64,000 nucleotides of DNA from Pelovirga terrestris (lineage in GTDB: Bacteria > Desulfobacterota > Desulfuromonadia > Desulfuromonadales > Geopsychrobacteraceae): NCBI RefSeq assembly GCF_014773365.1, contig NZ_JACWUN010000003.1, forward strand, positions 1-64,000. The letters are read 5' to 3'. Positions 23,813 to 32,513 of the stretch are shown here, piece after piece (the first letter of the stretch is position 1; every line of letters begins with the position of its first letter). The notes under the pieces are model-generated. The model was given only the letters and a program-made list of their open reading frames with translations, was not told where the DNA came from and did no database searches. A program made the translations under genes and the position numbers.

Positions 23813-26154
23813 AGCAACGATTGACAAGACATGCGCTAATCGCAGTGATTCTGTTGGCATTGCTACCGGCAGCGCTGTGGGGCAAAGACATCCCTACTAT
23901 TCGTGTTGCCGCCTTCAACTATTACCCCGCCATCTTCCTTGATACCGATAATCGGGTTCGAGGATTTTATGTCGATATGCTGGACGAGATTTCGACACGG
24001 GAGCAGCTCCGTTTCGAGTATGTGTTCGGCTCATGGAGCGAGGGGTTGGAGCGTTTGCAACAAGGCGAAGTCGATCTGGTTACCAGCGCCGCCTTTACCG
24101 AAGAGCGGGCCACCTTCATGGACTTTGGCGAGCAGGTTCTGCTCACCGTCTGGGGAGAACTCTATACCCCCAAGGACGAACAAACTGTCTCGATTACAGG
24201 CTTTCAGAATCAACCGGTTGCGGTCATGCGAGGTGATCATAATGCTCGATCCTTCAAGGAGCATCTGGAAAAGTTCGGCATCAGCAGCCGATTTATTGAG
24301 TATGCTGATTTCGATGAGGTCTTCGCGGCGGTCAAAGCAAAGAAGGTCCGTGGTGGTGTCGTCAATTCAGTTTTTGGCGATGCCGCTGCGAAACAATATG
24401 AGGTGCAATCAAGCGGTATCGCCTTTAAGCCCTTTGATATCTATTTTGCTACCGCCAAGGGACAGAATGCCGGGATACTGAGGTTGCTGGATGATTATCT
24501 TTTGCACTGGCGCAACGACAGCGCTTCAGTCTATTACCATGCCCGCCTGAAATGGGGTGCCGGGCAGGAACCGGAAGAAGTCATTCCGGTCTGGGTCCTC
24601 AAGCTGGCGGCCGTGGCAGCGCTGGTGATTTTCAGCGGACTGGTGTTTATTGTGCTGCTGCGCCATCAGGTAAATAAGGCAACCCGCGAGTTACAAAAAA
24701 GCAACAACATGATTCGCCTGTTGCTTGACTCCACTGCTGAAGGAATTTACGGCCTCGACATTCAGGGCAGCTGTACCTTCTGCAATGCAGCCTGCGTTCA
24801 GATCCTGGGTTATGACAATGAAGACCAGCTCATCGGTCGTAACATGCACGACCTGATTCACCATTCCCATGCAGACGGAACGGCAATGCCGGCCGAAGAA
24901 TGTGATCTGCTAAAAGGTCTGGAACGGAAAGTTCATTGTGACAGTGAAATGTTCTGGCGTGCCGATGACAGCAGTTTCCCCGTCGAGTACTGGTCACATC
25001 CTATTCGTCAGGAGGATCAAGTAATCGGCCTGGTGGTCTCCTTTTTGAACATCACCGAACGCAAACGCATTGAGCAGGGTCTCATTGAGCAGAAAAATGC
25101 TTATCAAAGTATTTTGTCCGCTTCACATGACGGATTTTTAGCCCTCGACACACAGGGACACATATTGGATGTCAATCCAGCTTACCTGACTTTTTCCGGT
25201 TACGATCGGGAGGAATTGTTGAGCCGGCATATTTCTGAAATGGATGTCAACGAAAATGCTGAAGACGCCGCTCTGCACGTTACCAAAGTGATGACGCAGG
25301 GGAGCAATTTATTTGAAAGCGTACATCAACGTAAAGACGGTTCGGTCTGGCCGGCAGAAGTCAGTACGACCTACAGTCCGGTGAATGGGGGTCGCTTTTT
25401 CACGTTTCTTCGCGACATCACTGAACGCAAGAAGGCACAATGGGCGCTGGAACTGAAAAACCAGGAACTTGAGCAATTTGTTTACAGTGTTTCCCATGAT
25501 TTAAAAAGTCCCCTGGTTACCGTCAGGACCTATGCAGACATGTTACGACAGGATCTGCAGAGCAAAGATCAGCAACAGATCACCGAAGACCTCAAATATA
25601 TCGACAAAGCCGCCAATAAGATGCAGCAACTTCTCGACGCCTTGTTGCACTATTCACGCATTGGCAGAGCAGAGACACATGCCCAAACCTTATCGGCCCA
25701 CCAGTTGGTTGACGACTGCTTAAGCGCCCTGGCAGGCATCCTGGAAAAGCAGCAGATCAAGGTGTCAACCAGTGAACTGCCCCAGCAGTTACATGGCGAT
25801 TCCCTGCATTTTGAACGAGTCTGGCAGAACCTGATTGAAAACGCTGTCAAATACAGGGGGAATCAGGATCAGCTCCACATCGAAATTGGAACAAAACAAC
25901 AGGGGCAAGATGTTATTTTTTATGTCCGCGACAACGGGATGGGGATTGCGCCTGAGCACAGCGAGCGCATCTTCAATCTGTTTTCCCAGCTCAATCCGGG
26001 GAGCGACGGCAGTGGGCTGGGGCTGGCCCTGGTGAAAAAAATCGTCTCTATCTATCAGGGTCGCATCTGGGTAGAATCGGCAGGAGAGGGGCAAGGCAGC
26101 TGCTTTATGTTTACCTTACCCGGGGCGACGGTCAAAACAGCTAGCGCCACATGA
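23809..26154 (+). CDS. Sensor histidine kinase: periplasmic SBP-3 domain, two PAS domains
   Basis: A 781-residue membrane kinase. A signal/anchor at 1-25 is followed by a bacterial extracellular solute-binding family 3 domain (about 30-250; IRVAAFNYYPAIFLDTD...GFYVDML, LQQGEVDLVTSAAFT, VAVMRGDHNA). Then come a membrane helix (about 262-285), two PAS domains (about 305-415 and 425-540, each ending in ITERK), a HisKA helix with phospho-acceptor His in VSHDLKSPL, and a HATPase (NLIENAVKY, DNGMGIAP, GSGLGLALVKK). It probably senses an amino-acid-like ligand in the periplasm. It lies downstream of a c-di-GMP riboswitch and upstream of a second kinase and a receiver. Confidence 0.9.
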   Translation: MKQRLTRHALIAVILLALLPAALWGKDIPTIRVAAFNYYPAIFLDTDNRVRGFYVDMLDEISTREQLRFEYVFGSWSEGLERLQQGEVDLVTSAAFTEERATFMDFGEQVLLTVWGELYTPKDEQTVSITGFQNQPVAVMRGDHNARSFKEHLEKFGISSRFIEYADFDEVFAAVKAKKVRGGVVNSVFGDAAAKQYEVQSSGIAFKPFDIYFATAKGQNAGILRLLDDYLLHWRNDSASVYYHARLKWGAGQEPEEVIPVWVLKLAAVAALVIFSGLVFIVLLRHQVNKATRELQKSNNMIRLLLDSTAEGIYGLDIQGSCTFCNAACVQILGYDNEDQLIGRNMHDLIHHSHADGTAMPAEECDLLKGLERKVHCDSEMFWRADDSSFPVEYWSHPIRQEDQVIGLVVSFLNITERKRIEQGLIEQKNAYQSILSASHDGFLALDTQGHILDVNPAYLTFSGYDREELLSRHISEMDVNENAEDAALHVTKVMTQGSNLFESVHQRKDGSVWPAEVSTTYSPVNGGRFFTFLRDITERKKAQWALELKNQELEQFVYSVSHDLKSPLVTVRTYADMLRQDLQSKDQQQITEDLKYIDKAANKMQQLLDALLHYSRIGRAETHAQTLSAHQLVDDCLSALAGILEKQQIKVSTSELPQQLHGDSLHFERVWQNLIENAVKYRGNQDQLHIEIGTKQQGQDVIFYVRDNGMGIAPEHSERIFNLFSQLNPGSDGSGLGLALVKKIVSIYQGRIWVESAGEGQGSCFMFTLPGATVKTASAT

Positions 26155-26249
26155 CAAGCAAAAAACAACCTGATTACTCAGCGGTCAAAGGATGTTGAGC
26201 TTTTAATAACAGGTTAACAACCTCGGACGAAATGGAGGGCAATCAGACG

Positions 26250-27236
26250 ATGCCGATATTTGACATGTTTCGTCACTCCTGGCTGGTAGCCGGGCGGATT
26301 GCCCTGTTTTACCTGGTTTTTTCACTTATCTGGATATACCTGGGCGATCTGATGCTGTTCCATTTAATTGAGGATACTAACCGCTTGACCCGTTGGCAGA
26401 CATACAAAGGAGCTTTTTTTGTTGTTTTAAGCTCGACTCTCATCTACGCACTGATACTCCATGCAGTCAAAACACTGAAGCGAGAACAAGCTAAAGCTGA
26501 GAAAATTCTTTCTAGTCGCAATACCGCACTTAAGCAACGCAATAGTGCCCTTAAACAGTTTAACTACGCCGTTTCTCATGAGCTGAAGACACCGCTGGTC
26601 AGCATTGAGTCCTCTCTGGGGCTGATTCACAGCTCCCTGCCGCAAAATATGGACCCTGAGCTAACCACAGCCATCGGGTATGCCCGTTCCGCCACTCGAC
26701 AGATGAATAACTTGCTTGAAAGTCTGCTGCTGATGTTCCAACTGGATGCAGCAGACAGGGTCACAGGGGCAACCGCCCTTCGTGCTCTGGTGCAGGATGC
26801 CATCGATCAATTAACCAGAGGGGGCAAGCTGAATGGAATCAAGCTGACCATTGCCGATGAAGGCCTGGACTTCTGCGGCGACCGAAACAAGCTGGTGCAG
26901 ATCTGGCTGCACCTGATCGGTAACGCCGCCAAATACATGGGAGACCAGAAACACCCGGCTATTGCTATCGGGGCTGAGCCAGTTGGTCAGGACATCCGTT
27001 TTTTTGTTCGTGACAATGGCAAGGGTATTGAGATGTCTTATCAGGACAAGATTTTTGGTTTATTCGATCGACTTGACAAAACCGCCGACGGCACGGGGTT
27101 GGGACTGACCCTGGTAAAACGGATAGTTGAGTATTATGGTGGAACCATCCGGGTTGAATCAGCGGGAGCGGGTCAGGGAAGTTGCTTCTACTTTACCCTG
27201 CCGGATGCTCTGATTAATAAGGATAGGACAACATGA
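26250..27236 (+). CDS. Membrane histidine kinase, short
   Basis: A 328-residue kinase with two N-terminal membrane segments (about 8-35 and 55-75), a short coiled linker (SSRNTALKQRNSALKQ), HisKA with VSHELKTPL, and a HATPase (HLIGNAAKY, DNGKGIEM, GTGLGLTLVKRIVEYYGG). No separate sensor domain, so it may sense through the membrane or act as a partner of the first kinase, whose catalytic ends are similar. ATG 26250 is chosen because GGAGGG precedes it. It overlaps the receiver gene by 4 nt (ATGA). Confidence 0.9.
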   Translation: MPIFDMFRHSWLVAGRIALFYLVFSLIWIYLGDLMLFHLIEDTNRLTRWQTYKGAFFVVLSSTLIYALILHAVKTLKREQAKAEKILSSRNTALKQRNSALKQFNYAVSHELKTPLVSIESSLGLIHSSLPQNMDPELTTAIGYARSATRQMNNLLESLLLMFQLDAADRVTGATALRALVQDAIDQLTRGGKLNGIKLTIADEGLDFCGDRNKLVQIWLHLIGNAAKYMGDQKHPAIAIGAEPVGQDIRFFVRDNGKGIEMSYQDKIFGLFDRLDKTADGTGLGLTLVKRIVEYYGGTIRVESAGAGQGSCFYFTLPDALINKDRTT

Positions 27237-27655
27237 CAAAGGAGAATAGCAGAGTCATATTACATGCGGAGGACGAACCGGCTCATGCGGCCATCGTTCG
27301 GTTGGCACTTCGGCACAATGCTGGTGATGTGCAACTTAGGCAGGTTGAGGATGGCAGGTCGGCACTTGACTATCTCTATCGCCGTGGGCCCTATGAGAAT
27401 TCGGCCATCTCCCCCAGGCCCGACCTAGTTCTGCTTGATTTGCGGATGCCACATGTCAGTGGGCTTGAAGTTCTCGCCATCGTCAAGAAGGATCCGGAAC
27501 TGCAGACGATCCCCGTGGTGGTACTGACAACCTCTGATATCGAAGAAGACCGTTCAGAGGCACGCGCCTGTGGGGTGGATGGTTATTTAACCAAGCCGGT
27601 CGATTTTGACAAGTTTGTGAGCATGATCAGTGAACTATGTAATACGTGGCTTTAG
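27233..27655 (+). CDS. Single-domain response regulator (Rcp1/CheY-like)
   Basis: A 140-residue stand-alone receiver. The acidic pocket (HAEDEPAHA), phospho-acceptor Asp in VLLDLRMPHVSG, Thr in VVLTTSD and Lys in YLTKPVDF are all present, and the ALDYLYRRGPY insert is typical of the phytochrome-associated Rcp1 type. It has no output domain, so it must act by protein-protein interaction or in a phosphorelay. Overlaps the kinase gene, and a terminator-like hairpin follows at 27740-27771. Confidence 0.93.
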   Translation: MTKENSRVILHAEDEPAHAAIVRLALRHNAGDVQLRQVEDGRSALDYLYRRGPYENSAISPRPDLVLLDLRMPHVSGLEVLAIVKKDPELQTIPVVVLTTSDIEEDRSEARACGVDGYLTKPVDFDKFVSMISELCNTWL

Positions 27656-27720
27656 CGATCAGTTGACAAACACTGAGTCAATCATCGACATATAATGAAA
27701 GTATTTTTCTGTCCCATAAA

Positions 27721-27929
27721 CCACCATCAACAGAACACGAAACGCCCACAGATACCAGCTCGTGGGCGTTTGTTATGATGCAGGCCTTGTAAGAATCACT
27801 TGCTTCCGCCAAATTCTTAACCTCCACTCAATCAAAGATGATTTATAAGACGCCACCTCCTTCCCGTTCATTCGAGTGGCGCTCATTCAAACCCAACTCA
27901 GGGAAAAGTCTGTGTTGTGTTGCTCATGA
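27721..27929 (+). repeat. Dispersed repeat, longest copy (two modules)
   Basis: Module A (27721-27784) matches the reverse complement of 6932-6997 and contains the stem AAACGCCCAC (27740-27749)/GTGGGCGTTT (27762-27771). Module B (27792-27929) matches 12029-12161. Here the two are adjacent, so the other copies look like separated halves of one element. No coding potential is seen. It lies between the signalling operon and the copper operon. Confidence 0.8.
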
Positions 27930-27966
27930 GTAAAAAACCCCGTCCTCTGAGCGGGGTTTTTTACTC
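27928..27966. terminator. Bidirectional intrinsic terminator, 15-bp stem
   Basis: GAGTAAAAAACCCCG (27928-27942) pairs perfectly with CGGGGTTTTTTACTC (27952-27966), loop TCCTCTGAG. A T-run follows on both strands. Confidence 0.85.
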
Positions 27967-28158
27967 ATTTGATTTGGGATTGGTATAGTTCATGCGCTGA
28001 TACCCTGCTGACCTATGAACATATCAGGCCGGGTTGGGGCCGTTAGAGCCAACAGAGCTGTGACATCAGGAGCAGCCTGCAGACAAAGAGCCTGACGAGA
28101 GCTGAAAGTGTAGAAGATTCAACGGTGTCACAAAAAAACAAACCGCCGCGCTTTTTCT

Positions 28159-28181
28159 CTTGACTCTGGTCTATGGTCAAG
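28159..28181 (+). promoter_or_regulatory. MerR-type operator/promoter
   Basis: CTTGAC (28159-28164) and GTCAAG (28176-28181) form an inverted repeat starting at a -35-like TTGACT. The long spacer to a weak -10 (TTAGGC, about 19 nt) is characteristic of promoters untwisted by MerR-family activators. It lies about 64 nt upstream of the merR-type gene and probably controls the whole copper operon. Confidence 0.6.
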
Positions 28182-28244
28182 GGTTTAGGCTTGAACCAAC
28201 AAAGAAGACAAATACCACAGACTCACAACTTCGGGAGCAACCAC

Positions 28245-28670
28245 ATGCCTCACTCTCTGACCATAGGCAAGCTTTCAAAGCAAGCAGGCATCAGCATTGA
28301 CAGCATAAGATTTTACGAACGGCAGGGCTTACTCGCCAAACCGGCGCGAACCGAATCCAATTATCGACTCTACCCCCTGGAGGCAGCGAGTCGACTCAGG
28401 TTTATAAAAAAAGCGCAGAAACTTGGGTTTTCATTGGGTGAAATCCAGGATCTTCTGGATCTGAGTCATGATCCGTCGGCTTCCAAGGCCGACGTCAAGA
28501 AAAAAGCGCAGGGCAAAATCGCAGACATTAAGAGCAAAATTCAGGATCTAAGTCGAATGCTCAAAGCTCTAGAGCAATTGGACGAGAGCTGTGATGGGCA
28601 TGGTTCGGTAGTCGGATGCCCGATCCTGATCGCATTGGCTGAAGATGACGGCCAGGAGTGTCATCACTAA
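28245..28670 (+). CDS. MerR-family metal-responsive regulator
   Basis: A 141-residue activator. N-terminal winged HTH (LTIGKLSKQAGISIDSIRFYERQGLL, read in parts; NYRLYP), dimerisation coiled coil (about 80-115), and a metal-binding C-terminus with Cys residues in DESCDGHGSVVGCPI and a further CHH end. This arrangement fits the ZntR/CadR/PbrR/CueR group; context with a copper-type P-ATPase favours copper. ATG 28245 is chosen over upstream starts because GGGAG precedes it and the family N-terminus begins there. Confidence 0.88.
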   Translation: MPHSLTIGKLSKQAGISIDSIRFYERQGLLAKPARTESNYRLYPLEAASRLRFIKKAQKLGFSLGEIQDLLDLSHDPSASKADVKKKAQGKIADIKSKIQDLSRMLKALEQLDESCDGHGSVVGCPILIALAEDDGQECHH

Positions 28671-28689
28671 CAACAATTGAGGTAATTTT

Positions 28690-28845
28690 ATGGACGCAAC
28701 ATGGACAAACATTCTCTGGTTCCTGGTCATTGGTGCCCTCTTTTTCATGATGATGCGCAAAGGTGGATGCTGCGGTAGTCATCGCCAAAAAGAACAAAAA
28801 CAGGAAGTCAAATCAAGCAAAGCCGATCATAAGAAGTACAATTAA
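28690..28845 (+). CDS. Small membrane protein with Cys-Cys motif
   Basis: A 51-residue protein: a single membrane helix (TNILWFLVIGALFFMMM), then KGGCCGSH and a charged Lys-rich tail. It begins 19 nt after the MerR stop behind TGAGG. Position in the operon and the CC/His residues suggest a metal-linked role. No named family recognised. Too short for routine gene calling but well placed. Confidence 0.65.
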   Translation: MDATWTNILWFLVIGALFFMMMRKGGCCGSHRQKEQKQEVKSSKADHKKYN

Positions 28846-28911
28846 CGTTGCTTTCTTTTTTGGAAAGCACAGATAAGCCTCATCACTTTTTACACGCAAA
28901 AGGAGATCACC

Positions 28912-29592
28912 ATGAAAAGAGTATTGGGTACCACCGTTCTCATCGGTCTATTTCTGGGGGCAACAGTCCTCACCGGCTTTGCCGCCAGCGACCATGAAGC
29001 ACATCACCCCGGCGGCGAACAAACTGCCGCACCGACGTCCTCCGAGAAAATGATGATGACGCAAGCGGCGAAGAGAGGCCAGATGCCCTGCATGGCTGAT
29101 TCAGCTTCCGGCTCCACGTCCCAGATGATGGGCATGATGGGTGGCAAGGGGACGGGTGGCATGATGAGCGCCGGCATGTCCGGAATGATGGGTGGAGACG
29201 GCAGGCACAGCATGATGCACGGAGGACAAATGGGCATGATGGCGCAAGGCATGGGACATATGTTCTATCTCGACCGTGCTGATGAGCTTGGGCTCTCCGC
29301 AGATCAGGTAAGCAAGCTCAAAGCGATTCATGTGGAAGGCCGCAAGGACAACATCCGCAACGCTGCCGAAGCGCACATCGTCCGGCTGGAGTTGGCGGAA
29401 TTGATCGCCGGCGAAACCTGGACGTTAAAGGACGCGGAGTCGCTCATTCGCAAGGTACAAAATCTTGAAGGCGACATGCAGATCCGTCACTTGCAGGCGC
29501 TGAGCGATGCCCGCAAGGTGTTGACCGCCGAACAATTGAAGCAAGCCCGGACAGACGGCGGTACTGATAATCCTGAAAGCCTGTTCCAATAA
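28912..29592 (+). CDS. Met/His-rich periplasmic Spy/CpxP-like protein
   Basis: A 226-residue exported protein. Signal peptide 1-24 (LIGLFLGATVLTGFA), then a long Met-Gly-His-rich linker (repeated MMG/GMMGG and MMHGG units, about residues 45-115) able to bind copper, then a helical Spy/CpxP/CnrX-type domain (LGLSADQVSKLKAI, LTAEQLKQAR). It may buffer copper, act as a periplasmic chaperone, or both. Lies between the regulator and the P-type ATPase on the same strand; AAAGGAG precedes ATG 28912. Confidence 0.82.
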   Translation: MKRVLGTTVLIGLFLGATVLTGFAASDHEAHHPGGEQTAAPTSSEKMMMTQAAKRGQMPCMADSASGSTSQMMGMMGGKGTGGMMSAGMSGMMGGDGRHSMMHGGQMGMMAQGMGHMFYLDRADELGLSADQVSKLKAIHVEGRKDNIRNAAEAHIVRLELAELIAGETWTLKDAESLIRKVQNLEGDMQIRHLQALSDARKVLTAEQLKQARTDGGTDNPESLFQ

Positions 29593-29620
29593 CTTTCCAC
29601 CGAAAGGTTAGGTGTACATC

Positions 29621-31915
29621 ATGCGCGATCCGGTCTGCGGCATGACCGTAAGTACAGAGAAAAACGCCGGCTCCCATAGCCACGAAGGGACAGAGTATCT
29701 GTTTTGCTCCAGCAAGTGTCTGGAAAAATTCGTGGCCGACCCTGACGCCTACCTCCATCCACAGCCGAAGACAAACGACTCGGCGGCGGCGACGCGGGAA
29801 TATACCTGTCCGATGCACCCCGAAATTGTGCAGCAGGGACCGGGTAGCTGCCCCAAGTGCGGTATGGACCTGGAGCCGATGACCGCGTCGGCCGATACCG
29901 ATGAAGAGGAAGAAGTGGCGATTCGGAGCTTAAAGCGCAAAACCCTGGTCGCCGGGCTGCTGACCCTGCCGATTATGTTCCTCGCTTTTAACAGCATGAT
30001 TCCCGGGCTCTCCTTCAATGAGATCATCGCGCCAAAAACCCAGGGATGGCTGGAACTGATCCTGGCGACACCAGTCATTCTGTGGGCGGGCGCCATGTTT
30101 TTCACCAGGGGTTGGCGTTCCATCGTCAACCGCAGCCTGAACATGTTCACCCTGATCATGCTGGGTGTCGGTGCGGCCTATGCATACAGCATCGTCGCGG
30201 TATTGTTCCCGGAACTCTTCCCGACATCCTTCCGCATCCATGGGGAAGTCGCGTTGTATTTCGAGGCGGCAGCGGTCATCACGACCCTCGTCCTGCTCGG
30301 GCAGTGGCTCGAAGCCCGCGCCCGGCGGCAGACCGGCCAAGCCATCCAGAGTCTACTCAACCTCGCAGCCAAGACCGCACATCGAATCAAGGATGACGGC
30401 GCTGAGGAGGAAGTGGCGATCGACGCCATTGTCAAGGGCGACCACCTGCGCGTGCGCCCCGGCGAAAAGATTCCCCTCGACGGCGTCATTATTGAGGGAA
30501 AAAGCACGATTGATGAATCCATGCTCACCGGCGAGCCGATCCCGGTAAAAAAGGGCAAGGACGACAAGGTCATCGGCGCCACGGTCAACCAGACCGGCAG
30601 TTTTGTCATGCGCGCGCAGGCCGTGGGCGAGGAAACCATGCTCGCACGGATCGTGAAAATGGTCGCCGAGGCCCAACGTAGCCGGGCACCCATTCAGAAC
30701 CTGGTCGACCGGGTCGCGGGCTATTTTGTGCCTGCGGTAGTGCTGATCGCCCTGTTCGCTTTCGGCGTCTGGGCCTCCTTCGGTCCCGCACCGGCCATGG
30801 CCTACGCCATCGTCGTGGCCGTTTCGGTGCTGATCATCGCCTGCCCCTGCGCGCTCGGTCTGGCCACCCCCATGTCGATCATGGTCGGGGTTGGCAAGGG
30901 AGCTCAAAACGGCATCCTGATCAAAAACGCCGAAGCCTTTGAACGCGCCGAGAAAGTCACGCACCTCATCACCGACAAGACCGGCACCCTCACCGAGGGA
31001 AAGCCGTCGGTTGTCGATATTCGCGTGCCGGACGGTGTTAACACCGACGACTTGCTGCGTCTGGCGGCGGCGGTTGAATCTCAGTCCGAGCACCCTCTCG
31101 CCCGCGCCGTAGTCGATCAAGCGACGCAAGTGGGCCTTAAACTGCCGGTCATCACTGACTTTAAGAGCACCACCGGAGGTGGCGTCCAGGCCAGGGTCGA
31201 TGGCAAGATGATTCGCATCGGCAAGCGGACCTTCCTCGAAGTGGACGACATCACCATCCCCGGCAACTTAAGCGAGGAAGCCGAGCGTCTGCAAGGCGAG
31301 GCCAAAACGGTGATCTGGACGGCACGCGACGATCAGCTCCTTGGCCTCATCGCCATCGCCGATCCGATCAAGAAAACCTCGAAGGAGGCCATCGCAGCGC
31401 TGCACGAAATGGGGATCACGGTCGTCATGTGCACAGGGGATAATCTGCGCACCGCCAACGCCGTAGCCACCGAACTGGGGATAGACGAAGTGCATGCCGA
31501 AGTGTCCCCCGAAGACAAACAACGCATCGTCAACGAATTAAAGGCCAAGGGGTATCGCGTTGCCATGGCGGGCGACGGGATCAACGACGCGCCTGCACTG
31601 GCCGCTGCCGATGTCGGCATCGCCATGGGCACAGGCACGGACGTTGCCATCGAGAGCGCCGGCCTAACCTTGGTGAAGGGCGACCTGCGCGGTATTGTGG
31701 GTGGTTTGCGTCTCAGCCAAGCCGTTATGCGCAATATCCGCCAGAACCTGTTCTTCGCTTTTATCTACAATGCCACCGGCGTTCCCATCGCAGCGGGAGT
31801 GCTCTATCCTTTCTTCGGCATCCTGCTCAGCCCGATGATCGCCGGTGCCGCCATGGCCTTCAGTTCCGTTTCAGTGATCACCAACGCCTTACGTCTGCGC
31901 AAGTTCACGATATAA
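29621..31915 (+). CDS. Copper-type P1B ATPase with YHS and CPMHPE metal-binding domains
   Basis: A 764-residue heavy-metal exporter. N-terminus: a YHS/TRASH domain (DPVCGMTV...[11 protein letters not shown]) followed by a SilP-type domain (CPMHPEI...CPKCGMD). Then eight membrane segments with the CPC transport motif (IACPCALG), phosphorylation site [12 protein letters not shown] loop, HP motif ([10 protein letters not shown]), and hinge [11 protein letters not shown]. The CPC signature plus these domains indicate Cu(I)/Ag(I) efflux. ATG 29621 is preferred over GTG 29612, as AGGTG spacing and the YHS start fit. Intact. Last full gene of the metal operon. Confidence 0.93.
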   Translation: MRDPVCGMTVSTEKNAGSHSHEGTEYLFCSSKCLEKFVADPDAYLHPQPKTNDSAAATREYTCPMHPEIVQQGPGSCPKCGMDLEPMTASADTDEEEEVAIRSLKRKTLVAGLLTLPIMFLAFNSMIPGLSFNEIIAPKTQGWLELILATPVILWAGAMFFTRGWRSIVNRSLNMFTLIMLGVGAAYAYSIVAVLFPELFPTSFRIHGEVALYFEAAAVITTLVLLGQWLEARARRQTGQAIQSLLNLAAKTAHRIKDDGAEEEVAIDAIVKGDHLRVRPGEKIPLDGVIIEGKSTIDESMLTGEPIPVKKGKDDKVIGATVNQTGSFVMRAQAVGEETMLARIVKMVAEAQRSRAPIQNLVDRVAGYFVPAVVLIALFAFGVWASFGPAPAMAYAIVVAVSVLIIACPCALGLATPMSIMVGVGKGAQNGILIKNAEAFERAEKVTHLITDKTGTLTEGKPSVVDIRVPDGVNTDDLLRLAAAVESQSEHPLARAVVDQATQVGLKLPVITDFKSTTGGGVQARVDGKMIRIGKRTFLEVDDITIPGNLSEEAERLQGEAKTVIWTARDDQLLGLIAIADPIKKTSKEAIAALHEMGITVVMCTGDNLRTANAVATELGIDEVHAEVSPEDKQRIVNELKAKGYRVAMAGDGINDAPALAAADVGIAMGTGTDVAIESAGLTLVKGDLRGIVGGLRLSQAVMRNIRQNLFFAFIYNATGVPIAAGVLYPFFGILLSPMIAGAAMAFSSVSVITNALRLRKFTI

Positions 31916-31958
31916 CGAGACCCTGGACGTTAGAGCGACGACATACAGGAGTTGAGTC

Positions 31959-32246
31959 ATGAATGAGTCGATCAGTCATACTGGGGCATGGGGTATCGCG
32001 ATGATCGTCATCGTTTTGATATCCTGGTTTTTCTATCGCTATGTTGCGCCGTAGAACTGGCGTGAGTGGGCGAGCGCCGGGGCGGTACAGGCCTTTATCA
32101 TCGCCCTGTATACGGAGAGGTTCGGCTTCCCGCTCACCAGTTATCTGTGGGTGCGCTTTTTCGGCCTCGACAGTGCATTCGTCAGCACCAGCCTCTGGTC
32201 AGTTGCCAAGGGAGCTGTTGATGTTAGACAGCTTGTCGGAGGATGA
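31959..32246 (+). pseudogene. ICMT-type methyltransferase start, interrupted by TAG and truncated
   Basis: The frame begins MNESISHTGAWG, runs through a membrane helix and YVAP, meets TAG at 32052-32054, and continues in frame with NWREWASAGAVQAFIIALY, then FGFPLTSYLWVRFFGLD. The latter is the N-terminal membrane part of the isoprenylcysteine carboxyl methyltransferase family, where a Lys codon often follows this Pro; one AAG-to-TAG change explains the stop. The catalytic C-terminal domain is missing (stop TGA 32244). So the gene is doubly broken. The 31-residue upstream piece could still be made as a small membrane peptide. Confidence 0.75.
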
Positions 32247-32336
32247 TGTGCAGCTGATCTGTCAAAAAAAAATTCAGCTGTGATGGTGGAGGAGTGAATA
32301 TGAACGTGCGAGTTCAAGTCGATGATTCAGAGCCGG

Positions 32337-32372
32337 GTGAAATTCTTCAATGCCGAGAAAGGCCCGGTCTGA
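32337..32372 (+). pseudogene. Possible cold-shock protein fragment
   Basis: GTG AAA TTC TTC... reads VKFFNAEKG, the start of the cold-shock domain, then stops after two residues. Only nine residues match, so chance is possible. The rest of 32247-32501 has nothing recognisable. Confidence 0.25.
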
Positions 32373-32479
32373 ATCGGCTCAGCGGACAAGGGGAAAATAC
32401 CAGTTGAACCGGGCATGTCGCTTCAAAAATGCCATGTAACAACAACGCTTTCGTGACCGCCGTTCACAAAAAATCAGTT

Positions 32480-32513
32480 GTGTCCGGTTAGAAAATTGCA
32501 TTTAACCGGACAC
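32480..32513 (-). terminator. Intrinsic terminator of the selenoprotein operon
   Basis: GTGTCCGGTTA (32480-32490) pairs with TAACCGGACAC (32503-32513); on the minus strand a T-run follows (32468-32475). It overlaps the selenoprotein stop codon. Confidence 0.8.

Noticed and set aside
31959-32246. Pyrrolysine at TAG 32052
   Set aside because: The gene is also truncated at its 3' end and a single-base nonsense change is simpler; no pyl genes are visible.
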